Assembly (NCBI GenBank): GCA_002368865.1 | Contig: DFDT01000163.1 | Coordinates: forward strand, 847-8,596 | DNA length: 7,750 bases | Origin: Lachnospiraceae bacterium UBA3821 | Lineage (GTDB): Bacteria; Bacillota; Clostridia; Lachnospirales; Lachnospiraceae | Direction of reading: 5' to 3' | Made by a program: the position numbers and the translations under genes | Part shown: in pieces, positions 1-6,306 of the stretch | Layout: each line of letters starts with the position of its first letter | How positions within the stretch are numbered: the first letter of the stretch is position 1 | The notes under the pieces: generated by a model | The model's input: the letters and a program-made list of their open reading frames with translations, nothing else | Databases searched by the model: none | What the model was told of the DNA's origin: nothing

Positions 1-1562
1 GCAGAAATATGCTGAGCGTATTCGTCATTCGTATAGTCAATCGAAAGATTCACCAAGTCCAACGCGAAATTGAGTCGCCTGCTCTTCTCGATACCAGCTC
101 CTGCAGGACAGAGTATCAGGTTGACTGCACCCTGCCGCAGCAAGTCCCGGAACCGGCTGTGCATCCCCTTATACAGGTCAAGCACAGTGCCTTTGAGGGG
201 TTCTGCCATCTGAACACGGTCGAGGATCCGCGTGAGCAGTTCCTCCGGCATGGTGAACACGGGAAACTCGGAAAGCAGGAATGTCCTCGTCCCCTGTTGT
301 TCTATGCAGTAAGAACGATACCCCTCACCGTCCGCGCCGCTAAACACCTTCAAAAACGGCGAGGCGTCGGAGAGCATGGAGTTATACTCCCGCTCCAACA
401 AGTCCAAGCGTTTTTTATCCGTAATATACTCATACCAGCGGCTGTCACCCCCTTGCGCAGGGAAAAAGCCGTGAATGCACGCGCCGCCGGAGCGCAGAAA
501 AACTGTATGGTAAAACCGATTGTTTCTGACGCTTCGGAACACGAAAGGCTCGATCCTGCCGGAAATATAGAGCGGTAGCCATCCTCGAATGGCATTGATC
601 ATCTCTATGCCCACACGCTCTACGTTGTGAATAATCTTGATCCGCACGCCGCTGCTGACGCACTTTGCCATCAGAGATGCCCACAGCGCAAAATAAGCTC
701 GATCACCGGTCATCCAATCCATGGGCTCGTCGGAGTATAATAGCAGTTCCTCGTTCTCTTGGGCGGCATCGGTCAGAAAGCGTATCACGGCGCTGCGAAG
801 CCCCTCCATCCCGTAATAGAGGGTCACGTCCGTCGTCTCGGGCACCTTCGGGACAGTTCCTGGCAGACTCTTGTGAGGGGTAAACTCGTCAAGCGAATGC
901 AGGAGCACCTGCGCGATCGCTGCGTTGTCCTCCTCTGGAGTGAAATCATAGAGCCATGAAGATACCGTATCTGCACTAAGTTGTTCTGCTTCCGACCCGC
1001 AAAGGGCGGCAAGATCCGGCGTTTTGCCGATCCTTTCCGCACGGGATACCAGAGCGTCGGACAGCTTTTCAGCAAGCCTGTTGTTTCCATGGGGGGAATA
1101 TATGCCGCTGCGGTACCGACTGATCAGGGAGACGTCGATATTCAGAATCCCGGAGAGCTGTCTGTTGGAAAGGCCAAGCAGGATTACGGCGCGGTCCAGA
1201 CGCTCTCCGAAGGTCTGCCGCCGCAGGGGCAGCAGCCTCTTGCTCTTTGGCGTGGATGCATGCGCAGGCAACACGATCTCATCTATTTCGTAGAGCCATG
1301 AAATCAGCGCGGGAAGCAGCGCATCCCGGGTGGTATCCGGACTTCGGCAAAGCTCCTGCAGCGTAGGCAGCATGTTTTCGTAGTCCGCGTATCCGTAAAC
1401 GCCGTTCACAAAAGACGCAATCGAGCGGCTTGTGGGTTTCGGCTCCCGATTTCCGGTCTTTAGCTTGGAGATGTTGCCGGATGAGCAGCCGGCGTAACGG
1501 GCAATGTCGGTATTATTACATCCAAGCAGTGTGAATAATGCGTTAATTCTTTCTGAAAGCAT
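1..1562 (-). CDS. Tandem helix-turn-helix transcriptional regulator with large C-terminal sensor-like region (3' end outside window)
   Basis: An uninterrupted minus-strand frame runs from an ATG at 1562-1560 to the left edge (520 codons seen, no stop). GGGGAAG at 1580-1574 lies 11 bases upstream of the start. Residues 1-41 hold an XRE-like HTH (TDIARYAGCSSGNISKLKTG, 18-37). Residues 118-157 hold a second one (RQLSGILNIDVSLISRYRSG, 134-153). The two align without gaps at an offset of 116 residues, and each is followed by an SWLY motif (88-91 and 202-205), so the N-terminal half looks like a duplicated module. Residues about 245-405 alternate hydrophobic strands and helices (LLLYSDEPMDWM at 273-284, VRIKIIHNVERVG at 306-318, RFYHTVFL at 349-356). 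This resembles PLD-fold or TrmB-like effector domains attached to HTH regulators, but I see no intact HKD motif and that fold is an inference. It is divergent from the lipoprotein gene, so local regulation and autoregulation are likely. DNA-binding role: confident. Ligand: unknown. Confidence 0.85.
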   Translation of the reverse strand, partial: MLSERINALFTLLGCNNTDIARYAGCSSGNISKLKTGNREPKPTSRSIASFVNGVYGYADYENMLPTLQELCRSPDTTRDALLPALISWLYEIDEIVLPAHASTPKSKRLLPLRRQTFGERLDRAVILLGLSNRQLSGILNIDVSLISRYRSGIYSPHGNNRLAEKLSDALVSRAERIGKTPDLAALCGSEAEQLSADTVSSWLYDFTPEEDNAAIAQVLLHSLDEFTPHKSLPGTVPKVPETTDVTLYYGMEGLRSAVIRFLTDAAQENEELLLYSDEPMDWMTGDRAYFALWASLMAKCVSSGVRIKIIHNVERVGIEMINAIRGWLPLYISGRIEPFVFRSVRNNRFYHTVFLRSGGACIHGFFPAQGGDSRWYEYITDKKRLDLLEREYNSMLSDASPFLKVFSGADGEGYRSYCIEQQGTRTFLLSEFPVFTMPEELLTRILDRVQMAEPLKGTVLDLYKGMHSRFRDLLRQGAVNLILCPAGAGIEKSRRLNFALDLVNLSIDYTNDEYAQHIS

Positions 1563-1599
1563 GATGTGGTAATCTTCCCCTGTATCATGAGATGAGTAC

Positions 1600-1628
1600 A
1601 GCATAGCATATGGACAACAAAAATTCAA
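1600..1628 (-). promoter_or_regulatory. Candidate promoter of the tandem-HTH regulator
   Basis: On the minus strand TTGAAT (1628-1623) is followed after 17 bases by TATGCT (1605-1600). This is a reasonable sigma-A-type promoter and would give a leader of about 30 bases before the start at 1562. One arm of the nearby inverted repeat (1611-1618) lies inside the spacer, which would suit repression. No experimental support is possible from sequence alone. Confidence 0.5.
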
Positions 1629-1645
1629 TGAAAGAAAGTTGTCCA
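1611..1645. promoter_or_regulatory. Perfect inverted repeat, candidate operator between divergent genes
   Basis: TGGACAAC (1611-1618) and GTTGTCCA (1638-1645) are exact reverse complements separated by 19 bases, with arm centres 27 bp apart. The pair sits between the promoter candidates of the regulator and of the lipoprotein gene, with one arm inside the regulator promoter spacer. The AT-rich, unstructured 19-base spacer and the lack of a following T-run argue against a terminator. A protein with two HTH modules per chain could contact both arms; that assignment is inference. Confidence 0.55.
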
Positions 1646-1655
1646 CTATTGTTCC

Positions 1656-1684
1656 TTGATTGGCCCTGGCATATTCTATTTATA
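1656..1684 (+). promoter_or_regulatory. Candidate promoter of the lipoprotein-lgt operon
   Basis: TTGATT (1656-1661) is followed after 17 bases by TTTATA (1679-1684). Overlapping TATTTA and TATACA hexamers are alternative -10 elements. Transcription would begin near 1690, leaving a leader of about 80 bases. If this is right, the in-frame TTG at 1656 cannot be the translation start because it lies within the promoter. Confidence 0.4.
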
Positions 1685-1760
1685 CAGCTTTTTAAAACTG
1701 GAAGTTGCTGTTGATGAAACTTTCCAGGAGATCCGTTTTGAAAAAACATCGACTGTATCA

Positions 1761-1775
1761 GGGGGAAAAGCTATG
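1761..1775 (+). promoter_or_regulatory. Ribosome site that fixes the lipoprotein start at 1773
   Basis: GGGGGA (1761-1766) lies six bases before the ATG at 1773-1775. The next codons give Met-Lys-Lys-Lys, a hydrophobic stretch and a lipobox, as expected for a type II signal peptide. The same frame is open upstream to a TTG at 1656, but starting there would add 39 residues ahead of the signal peptide with no good Shine-Dalgarno site. Confidence 0.85.
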
Positions 1776-4007
1776 AAAAAGAAACAATCGAAAGCTATAT
1801 TGCTTCTGTTGGTGCTCTCTATGCTGCTTTCAGCTTGCAGCGGTGCAGTAGGAGGCAGTGACACAGGAAATAGTTCAATTCCGTCACAGGAAAGCGGCGG
1901 TGGTGACAATAACCAGGCGAAAAGTGTAGTCTTGTCTCCGGAAAACACTAGTGCTGTTTCCAATGGCGTTACGGTAGACGTGGGAGACTTTGTGCTGGAA
2001 GGAGAGGCCGAGCTCTCCGTCGCCAAGGGACAGAGCGAGGATCATTCGGAAGACGGTTACAAGATCGACGTGTACGACATCAGGCTCGGGGACATGCACG
2101 AGCTGGGCGATTACATCACGATCCGTATCCCCTATGACACGAGCTACTGCAAAGAGGGCCAGGATCCGGCCAAATGCGTCGGCGCGAAGTATAAAAACGA
2201 AGAGACCGGCGAGTGGGAGGACGTCCTGTTTGAGGTGGACGCCGAAAAACAGGAGCTCGTCATCTATACGGATCACCTCTCGTATTACGGCGCGCTGTAC
2301 GTCGAGGACGAGGGCCGGCGGAACGCGCTGGTGACGGACGTGCTTAACTCCCCGCTGTCCATGGATAAGACGACGACCATGGATTTCGCAAGACGTATCG
2401 CAGAGGGCGACGCATCGGTCAAGAAAGATCTTGCGGAATATGTCGACGAGGCCTCGGGCATGTTCTTCGACTATGCCGACCGCCTGGACAACGCCATCAA
2501 CATTACAACGCTGGGCGATGTGCCGGAATGGCTCGACACATCGATCCCTGATACAAACCTGACACTGTTTTCCGCGCTCGGCTATATTGCTACTACGACG
2601 AACCTGCTGAAGGTCGCAAAAGAAGAGATAAGGGGCGGCGCATCCAAGGGTGAGGTATTGAACCTGATCCGCGATGTCGGAAGCAAAGTTACGACATACT
2701 GGGCCGACGCATTCACGACTGTCGGCAGCGGTGCTCTTTCCGTTGGCATGGGCGGGGTTCTGATCATCGATAAGATGCTGACCACCTTCGCAGAGGAAGC
2801 GCACTCCACTAAAATGGAGGACATCAGCTATATCTACCATCATTACAACGAGGGGTTTTCCTCTGCCTCGTGGGCTCATAAGCTGATGAAGCCGAAAGAC
2901 TGGCGTGAGAAGGTTATTCAGGTTCTGGAGAATAATCCGAAAGATCCTGAGATTGCCATCGCTGCTCTGGAGGCAGGATTCAGAAAATACGCCTCTGAAT
3001 TCTTTGACCTCACCGCGGACCAGATGTATGAAGTCGCATCGGATGTCCCGAATGTTACAGTAAAGAACATCCCGGCCTTTACGGAGGAAGAGAAAAACCA
3101 GCTGATCGATGAGTATGTAGCCCATCTGAAGGACGCTACCATGCCTGCAGTTCTGCAGAGCGCAGAAAATTATATGATCCGCAAAACTGAAGAGGTGCAG
3201 ATGGCAGCTATTAACGAGATTAAAGATTATTACAATACGAAGATCACGATCACGATGCAGGAGGATCTGCCTAAGGACGCAAAGTCCGCGCTGGCCGGTT
3301 ACAAGTTTCGTTTTGCCCCTCTGAACGAGACGGCGGTGAAGAGAAACTGGACCGGCACCTGGCCGGAGTCCGGAAAAGTCACTGATACCTCAACGCTGAT
3401 CGGTTTCATGACGTCCGGTTATCCGCACACTGTGGAGTTCTTTAAGCCCGGAGATGATCCGGATTCCGCAAAGCCGGAGTTCACGGTGCCGTTTAAGATC
3501 TCCGTCCCGTCTATAAACATCAACGTGAGCGCAGCGCCGACATTTGATGAATTGCTCGGTTATTACGAAGATGGAACGCTCACTATTACAGATTTCTATA
3601 TGTCAGACGCGCTGAGGGCATCTTTAGCGAACTCGTCCGCAAAGGATAATGAGCTGGGCTGTGATTTCAGCCAGATAATACCCGCTATTGAGGAGCAAAA
3701 GGGTGTTCCCCAAGAGTTCCCCTTCATAATCACGAAGGTTGGTGAAAACACTGGTATCCTCCAGCCCGCAGACGCTGATGAAGGCGATGAGGACGGGTTC
3801 GCGCTTACTTATGATCCGGCCAGTGGCATTCTTTCCGTGCATTATGAAGAAGATGGAACCAGTTTAGACGGTGCGTTAAGAGCAAAATACAACGCCGACA
3901 AGACCGGCGTGGAGATCTCAGGCGATATGCATACGGATCTAACCTTCGGCGAAGAATGCAGTTTGACGCTTCAGATCCAGGGCTCTAAGCCGTTGACCAC
4001 GGAGTAG
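1773..4007 (+). CDS. Large surface lipoprotein of unknown function
   Basis: The product is 744 residues. Residues 1-22 are a type II signal peptide: KKK, a Leu-rich core, then the lipobox LSAC with Cys22 as the predicted lipidated residue. A Ser/Gly/Asn-rich tether follows (23-50). Residues about 51-178 look like a beta-sandwich. It contains ITIRIPYD (115-122), a Cys126-x8-Cys135 pair and a Trp-Glu-rich strand (NEETGEWEDV, 142-151) of a type common in clostridial extracellular proteins. Residues about 190-490 are mainly helical, with a Gly-rich hydrophobic segment at 316-332 (VGSGALSVGMGGVLIID). The C-terminal part, about 505-744, is beta-rich; the stretch from 588 (DELLGYYEDGTLTITDF) to the end reads like a lipocalin-like barrel module, but the fold is a guess. 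No catalytic motif is seen. It should be anchored on the outer face of the membrane. Two bases separate its stop from the lgt-family gene, so the pair is coupled. Function is not recognised. Confidence 0.9.
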   Translation: MKKKQSKAILLLLVLSMLLSACSGAVGGSDTGNSSIPSQESGGGDNNQAKSVVLSPENTSAVSNGVTVDVGDFVLEGEAELSVAKGQSEDHSEDGYKIDVYDIRLGDMHELGDYITIRIPYDTSYCKEGQDPAKCVGAKYKNEETGEWEDVLFEVDAEKQELVIYTDHLSYYGALYVEDEGRRNALVTDVLNSPLSMDKTTTMDFARRIAEGDASVKKDLAEYVDEASGMFFDYADRLDNAINITTLGDVPEWLDTSIPDTNLTLFSALGYIATTTNLLKVAKEEIRGGASKGEVLNLIRDVGSKVTTYWADAFTTVGSGALSVGMGGVLIIDKMLTTFAEEAHSTKMEDISYIYHHYNEGFSSASWAHKLMKPKDWREKVIQVLENNPKDPEIAIAALEAGFRKYASEFFDLTADQMYEVASDVPNVTVKNIPAFTEEEKNQLIDEYVAHLKDATMPAVLQSAENYMIRKTEEVQMAAINEIKDYYNTKITITMQEDLPKDAKSALAGYKFRFAPLNETAVKRNWTGTWPESGKVTDTSTLIGFMTSGYPHTVEFFKPGDDPDSAKPEFTVPFKISVPSININVSAAPTFDELLGYYEDGTLTITDFYMSDALRASLANSSAKDNELGCDFSQIIPAIEEQKGVPQEFPFIITKVGENTGILQPADADEGDEDGFALTYDPASGILSVHYEEDGTSLDGALRAKYNADKTGVEISGDMHTDLTFGEECSLTLQIQGSKPLTTE

Positions 4008-4009
4008 TA

Positions 4010-4798
4010 ATGCATCCGGTATTCCTGCTGGGCGGGCTGGAAATATACGCATACGCGCTGTTTACATGGCTAGGTGCAGGGAGTGCGTGCATTCTGGCCA
4101 TGCCCGGACTGAAGCGTGCCGGGATGTCGGCGATGCAACGATGGGGCGTGCTGATCCTGATGTGCATCTGCTTTCTTGTCGGCGCACGGCTATGGAACGT
4201 TGCAGTGAATCCGGTGAATTACATAGGGGAGTTCAAGTGGTATACGCTGAAGTTGGCGGGCTTGTCCCTCTACGGAGGCTTGATTGGTGCAGTTACCGCA
4301 TTGATCTTGTTTGTGAAAGTATGCAGACTCCGCATTTTTCCCATCCTGGACGCTATGGTTGTCCCCGGAAGTGTTGCTTTCTGTTTTGCAAGAATCGGAT
4401 GCTTTCTGAACGGATGCTGCGGTGGGAAGGCAACGAACAGTTCGTTCGGTGTCCTCTTCCCTGATTACAATGCGGGCGAACAGTCATTTTCCGGCATGCT
4501 GTCCTTTTTGAACAACCGGCCCGTACATCCGACACAGCTTTATGAACTTGCGGGCGCAGCAATCGGCCTTCTTTTGGTTCTGCTGATCTGCAGAAAGCTC
4601 CAGGCGGAACCGGGCTCCAGATTCATGCTCTACGCGGCGGTTTTCTCTGCGGTCCGTCTTTTGGTGCTGCCGCTTCGGGCACTGAGCTACCCTGGGGTCA
4701 TAAAGGACGTTCTCTACCCGATCCTGTATCTTACGATTATCATCATCGGCACAGCATGGACCGTGCGAAGGAACCGTTTTGCTGGCGCGGCGCGGTGA
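4010..4798 (+). CDS. lgt: Prolipoprotein diacylglyceryl transferase family protein (accessory Lgt)
   Basis: Lgt moves diacylglycerol from phosphatidylglycerol onto the lipobox cysteine of prolipoproteins in the membrane. The 262-residue product is of normal family length and has about seven hydrophobic segments (near 9-30, 45-63, 83-102, 112-128, 180-194, 205-222 and 232-249). Family signatures are present: YGGLIGA (88-94), ARIGCFLNGCC (127-137) and HPTQLYE (173-179), then R216...R223 before the last segment. Compared from memory with E. coli Lgt, His103 corresponds to Tyr88, Asn146 to Cys131 and Glu243 to Leu220. The first two changes are usual in a Firmicutes subgroup with YGG and GCFxxGCC motifs. 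The start ATG is preceded by GGAG (4001-4004), which lies inside the end of the lipoprotein gene, so the two are translationally coupled. The partner lipoprotein is the obvious substrate. It could be a paralogue of a housekeeping lgt elsewhere in the genome; this cannot be seen here. Confidence 0.87.
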   Translation: MHPVFLLGGLEIYAYALFTWLGAGSACILAMPGLKRAGMSAMQRWGVLILMCICFLVGARLWNVAVNPVNYIGEFKWYTLKLAGLSLYGGLIGAVTALILFVKVCRLRIFPILDAMVVPGSVAFCFARIGCFLNGCCGGKATNSSFGVLFPDYNAGEQSFSGMLSFLNNRPVHPTQLYELAGAAIGLLLVLLICRKLQAEPGSRFMLYAAVFSAVRLLVLPLRALSYPGVIKDVLYPILYLTIIIIGTAWTVRRNRFAGAAR

Positions 4799-4926
4799 TC
4801 ATAAAAATGAACAGATTAAGTTTAAAGTGATAATTGTTGGCGGTAATGATGATGACTCCGTTATGTTGGGAGTTAAAGAGGAATAACTACAAAATCAGAT
4901 GTACAGCATTTTCAAAGGAGTGAGCT
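4799..4926 (+). other. Short intergenic stretch with ribosome site for the next gene
   Basis: These 128 bases hold AAAGGAG (4914-4920), six bases before the ATG at 4927. I see no convincing terminator after the lgt-family gene, so read-through into the next gene is possible. A weak promoter candidate is TTGGGA (4866-4871), 16 bases, TACAAA (4888-4893). Otherwise nothing is recognisable. Confidence 0.5.
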
Positions 4927-6147
4927 ATGAAAAAAGTAATTTCACTTTTGGCTGTTTTTGCAGCAATAATGTTTTCATTAATTATATTTCCCGCAAACAC
5001 TGTCTTCGCGGACCAAGGCTCTGAAGAAATGCTTTGGTCAAACATGAATACCGGGGCTGTGCAGAACAATCCGCCTAAAGAAAAAGAGCTTACTCTCAGG
5101 GAGAACGCAATTCTTTTGACCAGGATTTCAACTTACCACTGGAACAGTGGCAGAGGTGCAGAACCCGGGACGATCTATCTTTATGAAGGGAACAAACAAA
5201 TAGGTTCCTGGAAAGCAACAGGGAGATCCGGCAGCGGTGTTAATAATGTACACTGGGATGCGAAGACCAATGTCGTTCTCTATCCGGATCATACATACAC
5301 TGTGAAAGTCTCTGATCATAAAAGCTGGAGCTGGAATGAAACCTCCGGGAACTGCGGAATGTTTGAATTATACGGTCTGGACCCGGCGCCGGACAGTTCT
5401 TCCTCCGGCGGTGACGGATTCCCGGTGTCCGACCTCAGTGTGTATTACAACGGAAAGAAGATACCCCTGACGGATGACAAGGGAAGCACCCTGAAGCCGA
5501 TCATCAAGGACGGAACAGTATATCTCCCTGCCGAATCACTGATGAAAACACTCGGGCAGGACACAAAATGGGACAAGAATGAAAATGCATTCTATATCGG
5601 CAACGTTCCGGATGAAGAGATTCCGGGGCACTGCTGGGTTCTGGTCAACACGACACACGATGTAAAGAAGAACGAGCAGGGGAACAACAGAACATGGAAA
5701 TATGACTATAAGGATATCGAAAACGGCGGACGCTATACTATCGACTATACGTTTTCATTCGATAAAGATTATGTACATTATGTAGCGATCGGAGAATGTA
5801 CGGACATTCCCTCGTATCTGCTTCCCAATCAGTACGCAACTTTGAATCTCAAAACGTATGCGACCGATTTTACCGACCGATCTAATGTATGGGGTCTCCT
5901 CGAAATGAGCCAGATCCAGTACGATTTTGTTAAAGGTCACTATCCAAGCGACTACAACAAATCCTGGGAGAATGTCAAAGAGGAAGAACCGTCCAGCTAC
6001 AACTGCAAATATGGCGATTTTGAGTGGAAGGTCAAAGCGAAGTTCCCGGAAGGAAAGCCAGGAGAAACCTTGGAGTTCTCCTGCAAGTATCACAGAGGAG
6101 ATCTATTTCCGGTCACCACGACTTTTACATATGAATGGCGTGACTGA
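4927..6147 (+). CDS. Secreted multi-domain protein with copper-amine-oxidase-N-like module
   Basis: The 406-residue product begins with a Sec signal peptide (1-28; hydrophobic core then NTVFA followed by DQG, no lipobox). Residues about 54-150 form a beta module with a WSWNETSGNCGMFELYG end (134-150). This resembles a small sandwich domain often seen fused to other exported domains. A Ser/Gly linker (157-163) leads to residues about 170-226, which match the copper-amine-oxidase N-terminal-like fold: VYYNGKKI, then IIKDGTVYLPAESLMKTLG, then TKWDKNENAFYIG. That module is a structural or wall-associated domain and does not imply oxidase activity. Residues 233-406 are Tyr/Lys/Asp-rich and probably beta-stranded, with Cys236, Cys291, Cys360 and Cys386; I do not recognise this part. 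The start is supported by AAAGGAG six bases upstream. It may be co-transcribed with the lipoprotein-lgt pair, but a separate promoter is not excluded. Confidence 0.88.
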   Translation: MKKVISLLAVFAAIMFSLIIFPANTVFADQGSEEMLWSNMNTGAVQNNPPKEKELTLRENAILLTRISTYHWNSGRGAEPGTIYLYEGNKQIGSWKATGRSGSGVNNVHWDAKTNVVLYPDHTYTVKVSDHKSWSWNETSGNCGMFELYGLDPAPDSSSSGGDGFPVSDLSVYYNGKKIPLTDDKGSTLKPIIKDGTVYLPAESLMKTLGQDTKWDKNENAFYIGNVPDEEIPGHCWVLVNTTHDVKKNEQGNNRTWKYDYKDIENGGRYTIDYTFSFDKDYVHYVAIGECTDIPSYLLPNQYATLNLKTYATDFTDRSNVWGLLEMSQIQYDFVKGHYPSDYNKSWENVKEEEPSSYNCKYGDFEWKVKAKFPEGKPGETLEFSCKYHRGDLFPVTTTFTYEWRD

Positions 6148-6171
6148 GATTCTGAAGAAATATGCTTACAT

Positions 6172-6221
6172 AGCTCTCGACATAAAAAAGTCGGGAGCTT
6201 TTATCTGTTCCCGGTTTTTTT
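6172..6221 (+). terminator. Terminator region of the secreted-protein gene
   Basis: AGCTCTCGAC (6172-6181) pairs with GTCGGGAGCT (6190-6199), ten pairs including one G-U, with an A-rich 8-base loop, followed directly by TTTTAT. A second, shorter hairpin (CGGGA 6192-6196 with TCCCG 6209-6213) leads into seven T's (6215-6221). The two share 6192-6196 and cannot form together. It lies 24 bases after the stop at 6147. Confidence 0.8.
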
Positions 6222-6240
6222 CTTTCCTTCGGACAGGTAT

Positions 6241-6267
6241 AAAAAACGCCGGAGCTGTCCCCGGCGT
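6241..6267 (-). terminator. Terminator of the cell-wall-binding-repeat gene
   Basis: Read on the minus strand, ACGCCGG (6267-6261) pairs with CCGGCGT (6252-6246) around an 8-base loop. It is followed by an unbroken run of T's (the A's at 6241-6246 on the plus strand). It lies 39 bases past the stop codon at 6307 and is oriented for the leftward gene, making a convergent terminator pair with the hairpin at 6172. Confidence 0.85.
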
Positions 6268-6306
6268 CATTTTCCTTCAGGCTTATGAATTCCTTTTCAT
6301 GTATCA

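Noticed and set aside
9..578. A 189-codon plus-strand open frame near the left edge
   Set aside because: It is antisense to the regulator, which is open throughout, has recognisable HTH motifs and has a coherent start. The plus-strand translation has no such signs.
1611..1645. Inverted repeat read as a terminator
   Set aside because: The 19-base spacer is long, the arms are not followed by a T-run on either strand, and the repeat lies between divergent starts, where an operator is more likely.
1656..1772. Longer lipoprotein reading from TTG at 1656
   Set aside because: It would place 39 residues ahead of a classic lipoprotein signal peptide and starts within the likely promoter. GGGGGA plus ATG at 1773 is far better.
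1884..3125. A 413-codon open frame on the minus strand, antisense to the lipoprotein gene
   Set aside because: It lies wholly inside the lipoprotein gene, lacks a ribosome site, and its translation is rich in Cys, His, Arg and Val with no domain pattern. It is best explained as a shadow of the codon usage of the real gene.
4827..4889. Short frame from GTG at 4827 reading VIIVGGNDDD
   Set aside because: It has only about 20 codons before a stop and no ribosome site. It looks vaguely like the start of a nucleotide-binding fold but is too short to call a gene or a remnant.
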